Positions 18,757 to 27,264 of a stretch of DNA of 64,000 nucleotides are shown piece by piece. The stretch spans positions 62,001 to 126,000 of the forward strand of contig CAVTLC010000045.1 of assembly GCA_963735445.1 (NCBI GenBank), in the 5' to 3' direction. The translations under genes and the position numbers were made by a program. This DNA comes from AP-15 sp963735445 (GTDB taxonomy: Bacteria > Pseudomonadota > Alphaproteobacteria > ATCC43930 > CGMCC-115725). The stretch's first letter is position 1; the number at the start of each line of letters is the position of its first letter. The notes below the pieces were generated by a model. It worked only from the letters and a program-made list of their open reading frames with translations, did no database searches and was not told where the DNA came from.

Positions 18757-19917
18757 TTGGCGAAACAGAATTTTGTGTTCACTAGCGAATCCGTCTCCGA
18801 GGGTCATCCCGATAAGATCTGCGACCGGATTTCCGATGCGATCGTCGACACCTATCTCGCTGCCGAACCCGAGGCCCGCTGTGGCGTCGAGACTTTGGTC
18901 ACGACCAATCGCGTCGTCCTCGCCGGGGAGGTTCGTGGACCCGCCGCGATTACCGGCGAACAGCTGATCGAAGTGGCGCGCCGGGCGATCCGCGATATCG
19001 GCTACGAGCAGGAAAATTTTCATTGGGAGCGGGCGGCAATCAAGTGCCACATCCACGGCCAGTCGGCAAATATCGCTCAGGGTGTCGATGCCTCGGGCAA
19101 CAAGGATGAGGGCGCCGGCGACCAGGGAATGATGTTTGGCTATGCCTGCAACGAGACCCCGGCCTTGATGCCGGCGCCGATCTTTTATGCCCATGCGATG
19201 CTGCGCGCGCTGTCCGAGGCGCGTCATTCTGGCAACACCCCGCTTCTTGGCCCCGATGCCAAGAGCCAGGTCACGCTGCAGTACGAGGCTGGCAAACCGG
19301 TGAGGGCGACCAAGGTTGTCGTTTCAATTCAGCATTCCGATCGGATCGATCAGGATGAGGTGCGCGAGATCATCCGCCCTTATGTCGTCTCGACCCTGCC
19401 CGATGGCTGGATGTGTGACGAGCAGAACTTTCTCGTCAATCCGACGGGCGTTTTTGTGATTGGCGGACCCGATGGCGATGCCGGCGTTACCGGCCGCAAA
19501 ATCATCGTCGATACCTATGGCGGAGCAGCGCCACATGGCGGCGGCGCGTTCTCCGGCAAGGACCCGACCAAAGTGGACCGCTCGGCCGCCTATGCGGCGC
19601 GCTATCTCGCCAAGAACGTGGTCGGCGCCGGACTGGCTGAGCGCTGTACGATCCAGGTCGCCTACGCGATCGGCGTCGCGAAGCCATTGTCCTTTTATGT
19701 CGATACCCAAGGTGCGGTCGACGAGGACAAGCTCGGGCGCATCTTGCAGGAGCTGATGGATCTTTCGCCACGCGGCATCCGCACTCATCTCGGGCTTAAC
19801 AAGCCGATCTACACGCGCACTTCGTCCTATGGGCATTTTGGACGAACCCCTGATCCCGATGGCGGCTTTTCCTGGGAGAAGCTCGATCTCGTCGACGAAT
19901 TGCGCCGCGCCTTCTGA
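18757..19917 (+). CDS. metK: S-adenosylmethionine synthetase
   Basis: MetK makes S-adenosylmethionine from ATP and methionine. Visible motifs are FTSESVSEGHPDKICDRISD at the N-terminus, GAGDQGMMFGYA in the middle, and GGGAFSGKDPTKVDRSAAY near the C-terminus. The start is a TTG at 18757 preceded at good distance by a strong AGGAGGGG ribosome site; the upstream TTG at 18736 lies before that site and is unlikely. The resulting length of 386 residues is normal. A TTG start on so abundant an enzyme is a small oddity. The radical SAM proteins of this window (MiaB, HpnR and the 2.3-kb protein) all consume its product. Confidence 0.96.
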   Translation: MAKQNFVFTSESVSEGHPDKICDRISDAIVDTYLAAEPEARCGVETLVTTNRVVLAGEVRGPAAITGEQLIEVARRAIRDIGYEQENFHWERAAIKCHIHGQSANIAQGVDASGNKDEGAGDQGMMFGYACNETPALMPAPIFYAHAMLRALSEARHSGNTPLLGPDAKSQVTLQYEAGKPVRATKVVVSIQHSDRIDQDEVREIIRPYVVSTLPDGWMCDEQNFLVNPTGVFVIGGPDGDAGVTGRKIIVDTYGGAAPHGGGAFSGKDPTKVDRSAAYAARYLAKNVVGAGLAERCTIQVAYAIGVAKPLSFYVDTQGAVDEDKLGRILQELMDLSPRGIRTHLGLNKPIYTRTSSYGHFGRTPDPDGGFSWEKLDLVDELRRAF

Positions 19918-20627
19918 TTTCCTAGGCGACGAGGGGCGGTCCCACGCTCACCGTCTCTACGGGCGCAAGCGCGGGCGCCGGCTGCGCCCCGCTCAGCAGA
20001 TCCTGGTCGAACGGTTGTTGCCGAAGCTGGCAATCGAACCGTCGCCATCGGGCGATATCGATCCGACACAGTTGTTCGCTGTCTCGGTTCGGTCGATCTG
20101 GGTCGAAATCGGCTTTGGGGCTGGCGAGCACCTCGCTGCGCAAGCCGAAGCCCACCCTGATTTCGGGCTTATTGGTAGCGAAGTCTTCGAAAATGGGGTC
20201 GCCAAACTGCTTGGCGATATCGCGCGGCGGCAACTGACCAATATCCGGCTTTTTGCCGACGATGCACGTCGAGCTTATCGCCGCATTGACGCCCCGCTCT
20301 ATCGACCGTGTTTTTATCCTGTTTCCGGATCCTTGGCCAAAGGCGCGGCACCACAAGAGGCGGATTGTCTCGACTGAGACCCTCGATCAGTTGGCCCGGA
20401 TAATGCGTGATGGGGGCGAATTGCGCCTCGCCACCGACGATGCCGAGTATTTTGCGTGGATGCTGGAGCGGGTCACCAGCCATCCCGCCTTTGAATGGCT
20501 GGCCCGGCGACCAGCCGATTGGCTGGTGCGCCCCGCGGATTGGCCGCCCACCCGCTATGAACAAAAAGCGCGCGGCGCCGGCCGGGTGCCGTTTTTCTTG
20601 CGCGCCCGCCGCCGGCCGAGGAATTAG
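19859..20627 (+). CDS. trmB: tRNA (guanine-N7-)-methyltransferase TrmB, one frameshift
   Basis: TrmB makes m7G46 in tRNA. The first part carries RLYGRKRGRRLRPAQQ and WVEIGFGAGEHLAAQA, the SAM-binding motif. The frame breaks near 20262-20275, after LFADDAR. The next frame continues with ELIAAL, VFILFPDPWPKARHHKRRIV (the family signature), GELRLATDDAEY and a normal end at 20627. One extra base in the CACGTCGAG stretch would account for it. The start is uncertain: no ATG, GTG or TTG lies just after metK, so the ATG at 19859 inside the metK 3' end is the best candidate. In many relatives rimP-nusA follows; here a tRNA-Cys does. Confidence 0.82.
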
Positions 20628-20714
20628 CCTTTGACCAGAATGCCCGAGATAAATTTGCGATATGAGATCGGTTCTGGCTGCTCGCAGGACATTCAGCGTT
20701 GGTCGGTGCGGTTC

Positions 20715-20744
20715 TTGACCCTATGCGCGAGGCGCGCCTATATG
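20715..20744 (+). promoter_or_regulatory. promoter of tRNA-Cys
   Basis: TTGACC at 20715-20720 and TATATG at 20739-20744 are separated by 18 bases and end 11 bases before the mature tRNA 5' end. This is a good sigma-70 type match in the right place; inferred from sequence only. Confidence 0.5.
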
Positions 20745-20754
20745 GGGCGGTGCC

Positions 20755-20828
20755 GGCCGGATGGCAGAGTGGTTATGCAGAGGACTGCAAATCCTCGTAC
20801 AGCGGTTCGATTCCGCTTCCGGCCTCCA
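20755..20828 (+). tRNA. tRNA-Cys (GCA)
   Basis: A full cloverleaf: acceptor GGCCGGA (20755-20761) pairs with TCCGGCC (20818-20824). The anticodon stem GAGGA/TCCTC encloses the loop CTGCAAA with anticodon GCA at 20787-20789. The T-arm loop TTCGATT is intact, and CCA is encoded at 20826-20828. The last 24 bases before the CA end recur imperfectly at 23604-23627. Confidence 0.97.
20803..20826 (+). repeat. tRNA-Cys 3' end, left copy of att-like direct repeat
   Basis: The T-arm and acceptor 3' half of tRNA-Cys. It matches 23604-23627 at 22 of 24 positions, with 18 consecutive identical bases (GATTCCGCTTCCGGCCTC). tRNA 3' ends are classic integration sites for islands and phages. Confidence 0.6.
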
Positions 20829-20987
20829 GAGAGTAATCTGTTCAGTCGCTCTTAACCGCGCGTGAAATTCCGGTGTGACTTCGGCTGAAGTATCGCGCTC
20901 GCCCAACGACGTGGTTCACGTCAACGGCCTCGGTTGGGTGCGCCGTGATGACGAAAAAAATCAAGAGTGTGAGTTCAGAAAAGCCCT

Positions 20988-21416
20988 TTAGGCTCGAATT
21001 GAGGCCGGCGAATGCTTCTTGGCGAGCAAGGTGCTGAGGGCATAAAGGCGGGTCTCGGTCAGCGACAGCATCCAGCCATCGACATAGACGATCCGGCCGT
21101 GGCCAAAATCGTCCTGGCTTCGTTCGCCAACCGAACGACGTAGCGCCACGACCGAGGCACAGCCGCAGCTTGTCGTCGACAACTCCGCGAGGATCAGCCG
21201 CGCCAGCTGGTCGGGCGAAGCCTCGCTCGCCGGCAATGCGCGCAGGCATGACTGCCCGATCGCTTCGGGACAGTGCAAAGCCGAACAGTAAGCGGCAAGA
21301 GCACCGTACTCGGAGGTCTCGCCGGTGCACTCACCCGCGCCGAGCGGCGCTTGCCGGCCAAACCACGCCGCTGCGGCGCCGACGGCAATCGTCATCAAGT
21401 GGCGTCGCGACAGCAT
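20988..21416 (-). CDS. Tat-exported small protein, putative GMC dehydrogenase small subunit
   Basis: A 142-residue protein beginning with a twin-arginine signal (MLSRRHLMTIAVGAAAAWFG), so it is likely exported folded to the periplasm. The mature part has six cysteines (30, 44, 49, 57, 84, 86), including a CGC pair, and a conserved-looking end GWMLSLTETRLYAL. It starts nine bases after the end of the GMC oxidoreductase gene on the same strand. That pairing of a small Tat protein with a GMC flavoenzyme is the layout of gluconate- and fructose-dehydrogenase-type complexes, where the small subunit is needed for export and activity. I infer that role from context and the final GWMLSxTE-type motif; the sequence alone is not decisive. 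Confidence 0.75.
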   Translation of the reverse strand: MLSRRHLMTIAVGAAAAWFGRQAPLGAGECTGETSEYGALAAYCSALHCPEAIGQSCLRALPASEASPDQLARLILAELSTTSCGCASVVALRRSVGERSQDDFGHGRIVYVDGWMLSLTETRLYALSTLLAKKHSPASIRA

Positions 21417-21425
21417 GACTGACGG

Positions 21426-22994
21426 CTAATTCAGCTGCTGCTTGATATGGTTGGCCAACCGCAGGGCCAGCGCGACAATCGTCAAAGTCGGGTTGTTGGC
21501 GCCGCCGGTCGGAAACACCGAGCTGCCGGCGACATAGAGGTTCGCGACCGAATGGACGCGGCAGTTTTCGTCGACCACGCCCTGCCTCGGATCGGCGTGC
21601 ATGCGCGTCGTCCCCATGTGGTGCTCATTGGGATGGAAATCGCTCGGCGTACCATCGGGATCGCTTGGTGCGGCGCGGAGGCGGCCAAATCCTGTTCGCC
21701 CGATCTCGTTCCCCAGAAGGCGAAACGCTGCCGCCGCTTTGGTTTTGTCTTCCTCGGTCAGTCGCCAATCCACGATGACCCGGCGCATGCCGAGAGCATC
21801 GCGGTCCGACCCGAGCGTGACCCGGCTGTGCGGGTTTGGCTGCTGTTCCGCGACATACGACAGCTCGAGCTCCTCGACCGGGATGCCCTCCCCAAAGAGC
21901 GCCTTGCGCGCCGCAAAGGTCGCGACCCCATCGAGATCGCCGATGACCTTGGACAAATCCGAAACCAAACTGCCGCCCGGCCCCTCGCCGCCGATCACGC
22001 GTTGCAGCGCCTTCACAGCGTCCACGACCGGAGAAAACCGGTAGCTCCAAAAAATGAATACGTTCGGCAGCTGTAAATGGCGCATGGCCGACGCGGTTAG
22101 CCCCATGCACGAGTTAAAAATGTGCTTGCCGCCAAACGCCGGGTAGGTACCGGCGCTGCGGAAATCGAAATTCATGTGCGGATCGGACGGAGCGATGATC
22201 GCGCCCGAATATGTCAGATGGGTCATAAAGAAGCGGCCGACAAGATCGTGCGCATTGCCGAGACCGTTACCCCCGTTGGTGCCGGAGGCTAACAGCAGCC
22301 TGGCGTTTTCGATCCCGCCTGCGGCCAATATATAAAACCGAGCACGAACCGAGAAATGGTTTCCGGAAAGCGTCTTAGCCGATAATTCGGTAATCTCGGC
22401 ATCGCTCTCGCCGCCGTCCAGATTGAACGCATTAGCGTACAAATAGACCGTCACGCGCGGCGCGCGGCGCAGGTCGGCGGCATACACCGGCCCGAAATGG
22501 ACCGGGCTCACCTGAAATATCTTGCTCTCGAAGTTGGGGCCGGAAAACGGCGGCGGAATTTTGCTGGGCGCAATCCCCCAACTCGCGGGACGGTAATCGT
22601 AAGGCCCTAAGTCGCAGACTTCCTGGGCCTGACGGTACCATGGATCAAGACTCGATTTGGGAAACGGCCATTCGTGGTATGGGAGGTCGTCGCGCCTCTC
22701 AAAGTCGATCGCGTCGAGCGGCAGACACCAGCCGCCCCAATGATTGGTCGTCCCGCCAAAAAAGCGCAGCCGTGACGTTGTCAAATCCGGAAACGACCCG
22801 CCGATACTTCGGCCTTCGTAGAGTTGTTGGGTCGCCGCATCCAACTCCATGCCGCCGCTCTCGAGGACGGCGACGCGAAACGGCGCATCGACAAATTTCC
22901 GCGCGAGCGTGATGCCGGCAGCGCCGCCGCCAATGATGCAAACTTCTGTCTCGATGATCGAGCCCGGCGGAACAGAACGTGCGTCGACAATCAT
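21426..22994 (-). CDS. GMC family FAD-dependent oxidoreductase
   Basis: A 522-residue glucose-methanol-choline oxidoreductase. The FAD dinucleotide motif CIIGGGAAGITLARKF is at about 19-34, and FGGTTNHWGGWCLPLD follows near 95. The C-terminal domain has HHMGTTRMHADPRQGVVD with the catalytic His and GSSVFPTGGANNPTLTIVALALRLA. It oxidises an alcohol or sugar hydroxyl. With the Tat small subunit downstream it may be the catalytic subunit of a periplasmic dehydrogenase passing electrons to a cytochrome, but no cytochrome gene is adjacent. It has no signal of its own, so piggy-back export with the Tat partner is plausible. The pair lies between tRNA-Cys and a partial copy of that tRNA's 3' end. 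Confidence 0.92.
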   Translation of the reverse strand: MIVDARSVPPGSIIETEVCIIGGGAAGITLARKFVDAPFRVAVLESGGMELDAATQQLYEGRSIGGSFPDLTTSRLRFFGGTTNHWGGWCLPLDAIDFERRDDLPYHEWPFPKSSLDPWYRQAQEVCDLGPYDYRPASWGIAPSKIPPPFSGPNFESKIFQVSPVHFGPVYAADLRRAPRVTVYLYANAFNLDGGESDAEITELSAKTLSGNHFSVRARFYILAAGGIENARLLLASGTNGGNGLGNAHDLVGRFFMTHLTYSGAIIAPSDPHMNFDFRSAGTYPAFGGKHIFNSCMGLTASAMRHLQLPNVFIFWSYRFSPVVDAVKALQRVIGGEGPGGSLVSDLSKVIGDLDGVATFAARKALFGEGIPVEELELSYVAEQQPNPHSRVTLGSDRDALGMRRVIVDWRLTEEDKTKAAAAFRLLGNEIGRTGFGRLRAAPSDPDGTPSDFHPNEHHMGTTRMHADPRQGVVDENCRVHSVANLYVAGSSVFPTGGANNPTLTIVALALRLANHIKQQLN

Positions 22995-23664
22995 TGGCCG
23001 TATCCGTCAGAGACAATCCTTTCGGACCTCGTCCCGGCAGCACCGGCGGGCCGCCCTAGAAGCCAATAGATGGAGGTTTGCCAGCTTGCCGATGGGAACA
23101 TAGTTAATGCGTTTCGGCAGGCGTGTAGCAACAAAACTTATCGCAATCGATCCCCCGTGCCGTTGCGCTCGGTAGTGGCCGTCCGACGGCCGCACGCACC
23201 CCCTTCAGCCGGTCCTGAAAAATCTATGAAGTTCAGATCTCGAGCCGCGAACGGGCGCGGTTAGCCCCGCCATCGCGTGGACTTTTATGTGAGTGCCTGC
23301 GGCAGGCTTGTGTGACGTCAAGTGATCGCGGGCATCGCAGCACGTCGAGCGAGCGGACCCTCAGGCGCTGCGGATATATCGGTCCGCACCTTGCGGTTTC
23401 GGCCGATTTCGCCTATACAGATGCGGGAAGGTCGATCCCGGCGGGCTTGGTGTAAATCCTGATAATCATACCCGGCGAATTAGGAGCGGCAGGCGTAGTT
23501 TTTGAGCGAGGATCGTAGCGCTACAGTATCTATAAAGAATCCGGAAAGCCGCTGCGGGAATTGTTGAGAAAGGCTGATGCCTGGATTGCCAACCCTCAAA
23601 CATCGGCTTGATTCCGCTTCCGGCCTCAAGGGAGGAAGTTGCAACGGCCCCGGAGGGCCTCTGA
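22995..23664. other. gene-free interval between the GMC gene and tRNA-Asn
   Basis: About 670 bases with no convincing gene; the short open frames here have no recognisable product. It contains the partial tRNA-Cys copy at 23604-23627 and a small GGCCC/GGGCC hairpin just before tRNA-Asn. The GMC promoter should be at its left end. Confidence 0.6.
23604..23627 (+). repeat. partial tRNA-Cys 3' end copy, right copy of att-like direct repeat
   Basis: 22 of 24 bases match tRNA-Cys 20803-20826, in the same orientation, with 18 consecutive identical bases at 23610-23627. The rest of the tRNA is not present upstream of it. Weaker similarity continues a few bases beyond (AAGGGAG against CAGAGAG). Confidence 0.6.
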
Positions 23665-23740
23665 TCCCCGGTAGCTCAGTTGGTAGAGCAAGCGGCTGTT
23701 AACCGCTGGGTCGCTGGTTCGAGTCCGGCCCGGGGAGCCA
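23665..23740 (+). tRNA. tRNA-Asn (GTT)
   Basis: Acceptor TCCCCGG (23665-23671) pairs with CCGGGGA (23730-23736). The anticodon stem AGCGG/CCGCT encloses loop CTGTTAA with anticodon GTT at 23698-23700. The T-arm GGTTCGAGTCC is normal, and CCA is encoded at 23738-23740. Confidence 0.97.
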
Positions 23741-23744
23741 CCAA

Positions 23745-23780
23745 ATCAGAGGGTTAGCTTACAAAAGCTAAACCCCTGAT
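23745..23780. repeat. inverted repeat downstream of tRNA-Asn
   Basis: ATCAG then GGGTTAGCTT pairs with AAGCTAAACCC then CTGAT, leaving a four-base loop and one bulge. It sits four bases after the tRNA CCA and could end the tRNA transcript. There is no T-run after it, so it is not a standard intrinsic terminator. Confidence 0.4.
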
Positions 23781-23873
23781 CACTTCGATCCGGATTGGGA
23801 CAACCTCGAACAAAGTTCGCGGTCAGGGCGCTTAACAACCACAACGGGAGTCGGATCGTCCGTCTCTCCTCCG

Positions 23874-24113
23874 CTCGACCTCACCGACGAAGAGGCCTCG
23901 CCCTGGCCAAGCACCTTCGGTACGCGCTCAATTAATCCCGATCCCGGCTTGGTCCGCTCAAGGCGATTCTCGCCAAGCTGGAACCGCCAGCGCCGCGGCT
24001 CGACGCGCCGCCGCTCAAGGCCGGGATGGCGCCGACGCACGACGGCGGAGATGCTGAAACGCCATGGAAAATTCACAGAACGGCATCATTCCCGAAGCTA
24101 TCGGGGCGGTAAT
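23874..24113 (+). pseudogene. decayed small conserved protein (LTDEE...AILAKL type)
   Basis: Read with one frame change, this stretch matches the pattern of a small alphaproteobacterial protein of unknown function. It begins LDLTDEEA, shifts frame near 23895, then continues as ALAKHLRYALN, an in-frame TAA, and PLKAILAKLEPPAPRLDAPPLK before ending at a TAA at 24111-24113. In intact relatives that I recall, a YDRYP-like segment stands where the stop now is. One shift plus one stop suggests a true pseudogene. Identification rests on pattern memory of this family and is tentative. Confidence 0.35.
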
Positions 24114-24315
24114 TGAGACCGTTTTTACCTGCGGTAAAGCGGAAATCCTTGCACCCGGCGCCGGCTTCGCCGCGGCAGGGATAGGGCGTTATCTGCTCGG
24201 ACGTCTCGAACAGGGGCGAGTTATTTTCATCAGTCAGCTAGAGCGGGCAGGTGCAACTACGCAAGGGCTCGCACGCAGACAAGCGGTATGGGCGAGCGAT
24301 TTCTTAGAGATGTAG
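24064..24315 (+). CDS. hypothetical small protein, possibly truncated
   Basis: An 83-residue frame beginning MENSQNGIIPEAIGAV, with a glycine/alanine-rich hydrophobic stretch (APGAGFAAAGIGRYLLGRL) in the middle. I do not recognise it. Its C-terminal third looks out of frame, and a second open frame from 24288 to 24494 may be its continuation after a frameshift. It overlaps the end of the decayed gene at 23874-24113. It may be a gene remnant like its neighbour. Confidence 0.25.
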   Translation: MENSQNGIIPEAIGAVIETVFTCGKAEILAPGAGFAAAGIGRYLLGRLEQGRVIFISQLERAGATTQGLARRQAVWASDFLEM

Positions 24316-24575
24316 CGAGTTTGTCATCTGCTCCCGTCAGCCAGCCGATTAGCTATCAGCTCATCCCTGCTGAGCGGCGCGAGAATTTCCGCGTATTTTA
24401 TGATATCCCAGCGGCGCTAAAGGGCTCACCAACGCCGTTGGGGCCGCGTGCGGCTGATCGTCTGGTCGGTCGCACTATCGGCTCTCGTGGCTAGCGAGCC
24501 CCGTTGATCGGTGTAGCCGAACTTGCAGTTGCGGCTCAGTGTCCGTGCGCCGTTAGCGATAGGAAGGGAGGCGAA

Positions 24576-25034
24576 ATGAGCAGGATAGCATCTTGGCTGG
24601 GTCTGGTGGTGATCGCTGGTCTGGTGATCGCGGGCGCCCCGAGAGGGGACGCCTTCGCTGCGCCGCTGTCGTTCACGGTGCCGCTTACCGGTACCAGGCA
24701 GGTTCCGCCCGTCCAGACGGCCGGCAGCGGCAGTGCCGATCTCACCTATGATCCCAGCACTCTGGTCGTAACCTGGTCGATAACCTACAGCGGCTTGTCG
24801 AGCCCGGCCACGATGGCCCATTTCCACGGTCCTGCAGGTCCCGACAAAAACGCTCCAGTGTTAATCTGGTTGACCAAAAAAGGAGAACCGGTGTCGAGTC
24901 CGATAACCGGCCAGGCAAAACTGACCCCACCGCAGGCGCAGCAGTTCATGGCGGGCGAGTGGTACATCAACCTACATACAAAAGACCATCCCGGCGGGGA
25001 GATCCGCGGTCAGGTAGTGCCTCCCAAAACCTGA
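24576..25034 (+). CDS. secreted CHRD domain protein
   Basis: A 152-residue protein with a Sec signal peptide (SWLGLVVIAGLVIAGAP, cleavage near ADAFA-like residues 24-28) and one CHRD domain. The domain runs from PLTGTRQVPPVQTAGSG through LTYDPSTLVVTWSITYSGL, MAHFHGPAG and WYINLHTKDHPGGEIRGQV. CHRD domains were first described in chordin; bacterial forms are exported and of unknown role. The ATG at 24576 has a GGGAGG ribosome site seven bases upstream; the frame open from 24504 is upstream leader. The DUF4337 gene follows after 90 bases. Confidence 0.9.
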   Translation: MSRIASWLGLVVIAGLVIAGAPRGDAFAAPLSFTVPLTGTRQVPPVQTAGSGSADLTYDPSTLVVTWSITYSGLSSPATMAHFHGPAGPDKNAPVLIWLTKKGEPVSSPITGQAKLTPPQAQQFMAGEWYINLHTKDHPGGEIRGQVVPPKT

Positions 25035-25124
25035 GCCCCTAGTTATCCTTTTGCGCCGCATTGGGCTTGACCCCGATTGGTATTTCGCCGATGTCCCCCG
25101 ACGGTTTATCCGAAGGAGGATCGG

Positions 25125-25739
25125 GTGGAGGCAAGCGAGGTTGCCGAGAAGATACGCGAAGAAGAGCATGAGCATCATCTTGAGGCCGATGCCGGCTTTC
25201 GCAGGCTGACCGGCATTTATCTCGGCATCATTGCGATGCTGCTGGCGATAACCTCGCTCGGCGGATCGAACGCGACCAAGACGATGACGAATTCCAATAT
25301 CCAGGCATCCGATACCTACGGCTTTTATCAGGCGAAATACGCTCGCCAGACCTCATACCGATTAGCGGCGGATATCCTCGAAGCTCAACTCGCCGCCAAC
25401 CCGGCCATGCCGGACACTGCCAAGGCCAAAATCCAAGACGACATCAAGCGCTGGCGAACGACCGCCGATCGCTACGAGGCCGACCCGCAGGGTGGCCAGG
25501 GCAAGCAGGAATTGCTCGCCAGGGCCAAGAATTGGGAAGCAAAGCGTGACCTCGCCGCGGAGCGCGACCCCAATTTCGATTATGCCGAGGCCCTCTTTCA
25601 GATCGCAATCGTGCTCGGCTCGGTCAGCATTGTCGCCGTTTCACGCCCGCTCCTCGGATTGAGCGGAGTCCTCGCGGTTGCAGCGACGCTGTTGATGATC
25701 AACGGCTATTCCCTGCTGGTCCACCTACCGCTGGAGTGA
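25125..25739 (+). CDS. DUF4337 membrane protein
   Basis: A 204-residue protein of the DUF4337 type. An acidic, charged N-terminal helix (EASEVAEKIREEEHEHH) is followed by one membrane segment (IYLGIIAMLLAITSLGG, about 35-52), a soluble helical middle with NIQASDTYGFYQAKYARQ, and two C-terminal membrane segments (about 150-200). Function is unknown. I start at the GTG at 25125 because a GAAGGAGGA ribosome site lies just upstream; an earlier start at 25077 would add 16 unlikely residues. The 3' end overlaps the convergent M23 peptidase gene by 41 bases. Confidence 0.85.
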   Translation: MEASEVAEKIREEEHEHHLEADAGFRRLTGIYLGIIAMLLAITSLGGSNATKTMTNSNIQASDTYGFYQAKYARQTSYRLAADILEAQLAANPAMPDTAKAKIQDDIKRWRTTADRYEADPQGGQGKQELLARAKNWEAKRDLAAERDPNFDYAEALFQIAIVLGSVSIVAVSRPLLGLSGVLAVAATLLMINGYSLLVHLPLE

Positions 25740-27264
25740 CCTGACGGTCGGTCGTCGCCGGCAACAGGTGAGCGAGGCTCAGAAATTTCTGCGGATCCTG
25801 CGGCTGCCCATCGACCCGCACCTCATAATGAACGTGGGGGCCGGTGCTGCGGCCGGTCGAGCCGAGCAGGCCGATCTCGGTTTGCGCGGAGACGGTCTGC
25901 CCGACGGCGACGAGACAGCGCCGCAGATGGCCGTACAGGGTTACGATGCCGTAACCGTGGTCGATTTCGATCGCCTGGCCATAATCACCGAGCCAGCCGG
26001 CATAAATAACGGTACCCGGCGCGGTTGCGTACACCGGCGATGAATAGGGCGCATCCATGTCGATTCCGGTGTGAAAGGCGGCCCGGTGATTAAACGGATC
26101 GATCCGCGGGCCAAAGCGGCTGCCGAGCTCGTAATGGGTCAGCGGTGCGGCGATCGGCAGCGTCTTTGACAAAGCCTCGATTGCCGCCAGCTTTTCGGCG
26201 CTGGCGTCATCGCTTTTCGCGGCACTGGCATCTGGCGGCGGGACAAAGGGGCCGCCCTCGGCGGCAGCTGGACTGCCTTGTGACATGATCCGCCCGACAA
26301 TCCGTCCGAGATTGACGCCAGCTGATCGGAGAACGTTTTCGACTGCCGCGACCGTAGCAGTGTCGAGACTTTTGGCGCCGGATCCCGCGGCGTCGGAGGT
26401 CGTCGACGCGACGTCGCCGCTTTGAGCCGTCGGTCCGGCGGCGGCGATTGCGGGGCCCGGTAACGGAAGCCGCATCAGCGATAATCGCCGCCAGATGTCG
26501 TTGATCTGCAAGCGAAGGCGGCCGCGCTTGATTGTGACCTTGTCGCGCAGCGCCCCGAATTGGGCAAGCTCTCTCGCCGTTTGTTCGAGGCTCGCTTTGT
26601 ATTGCGCCAGCTGCGACACCTCGGCCGTACGCTCGCTCTGGATCTGCTGCAGCTGCGCCGTCAGTGCGGCGTTTCGCGCCTGTTCCTGCTGCAGCGCCTG
26701 ACGCGTCTCCTCGCTTGCCGTCGCGATTGCGGCCGGCAACGGCAGCTTTGGCGCCGGCTGCGCGGTCAGATCCGGCTGCGCGCTCGGCTCGGGCTGCGCG
26801 ATCGGCCCCGTTCCCGCGACCGGCCCTGCGCCAAGCTTTTCGATGTCGCCCGTCAGCTCCGCAAACCCGTCATCCACCAGGGTCAAGGATTGCAGCTTGG
26901 CATCCGCCGCCGATAGCTGGCCGCGCAACATCTGCGTCTGTTCACTCAGGGCCGCGGTCTCCTGCTGAGCATGGCCGCGCTCCTGCCGTGCATCAGCCAA
27001 TTCCCGGCGGAGTCCGCTGAGCTGTTTTCGCAGATCATCGTTCGTGTTGCGCAGCCGCGCTGCGGCAGCGGTTTTCTCCGCCACGCGATGCCCGTATTGG
27101 ATCCAATTCACTCCGAGAAACGCAAGAACCCCAATTCCCGCAAACACGGTTAGGAGCAGCGCGCTTTGCAGCCGCGGCGATACGGCAACCGGATTCGACG
27201 AACGAAAACGAATGCGGATTTCGGGGAAGACCCTGCTTCCCTCACCAGAGGTTTCGACGATCAT
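25699..27264 (-). CDS. M23 family metallopeptidase with coiled coil
   Basis: A 521-residue cell-wall endopeptidase of the LytM/NlpD type. A single membrane anchor (LLLTVFAGIGVLAFLGV, about 36-53) is followed by coiled-coil stretches (about 62-120 and 185-245). A C-terminal M23 domain has SRFGPRIDPF, FHTGIDMDAPY (zinc ligands His and Asp), YGHLRRCLVAVGQ and HVHYEVRVDGQP (HxH). All zinc ligands are present, so it should be active against peptidoglycan cross-links in the periplasm. It lacks a LysM domain. It converges on the DUF4337 gene, overlapping by 41 bases. Confidence 0.92.
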   Translation of the reverse strand: MIVETSGEGSRVFPEIRIRFRSSNPVAVSPRLQSALLLTVFAGIGVLAFLGVNWIQYGHRVAEKTAAAARLRNTNDDLRKQLSGLRRELADARQERGHAQQETAALSEQTQMLRGQLSAADAKLQSLTLVDDGFAELTGDIEKLGAGPVAGTGPIAQPEPSAQPDLTAQPAPKLPLPAAIATASEETRQALQQEQARNAALTAQLQQIQSERTAEVSQLAQYKASLEQTARELAQFGALRDKVTIKRGRLRLQINDIWRRLSLMRLPLPGPAIAAAGPTAQSGDVASTTSDAAGSGAKSLDTATVAAVENVLRSAGVNLGRIVGRIMSQGSPAAAEGGPFVPPPDASAAKSDDASAEKLAAIEALSKTLPIAAPLTHYELGSRFGPRIDPFNHRAAFHTGIDMDAPYSSPVYATAPGTVIYAGWLGDYGQAIEIDHGYGIVTLYGHLRRCLVAVGQTVSAQTEIGLLGSTGRSTGPHVHYEVRVDGQPQDPQKFLSLAHLLPATTDRQVTPAVGGPAGNSR

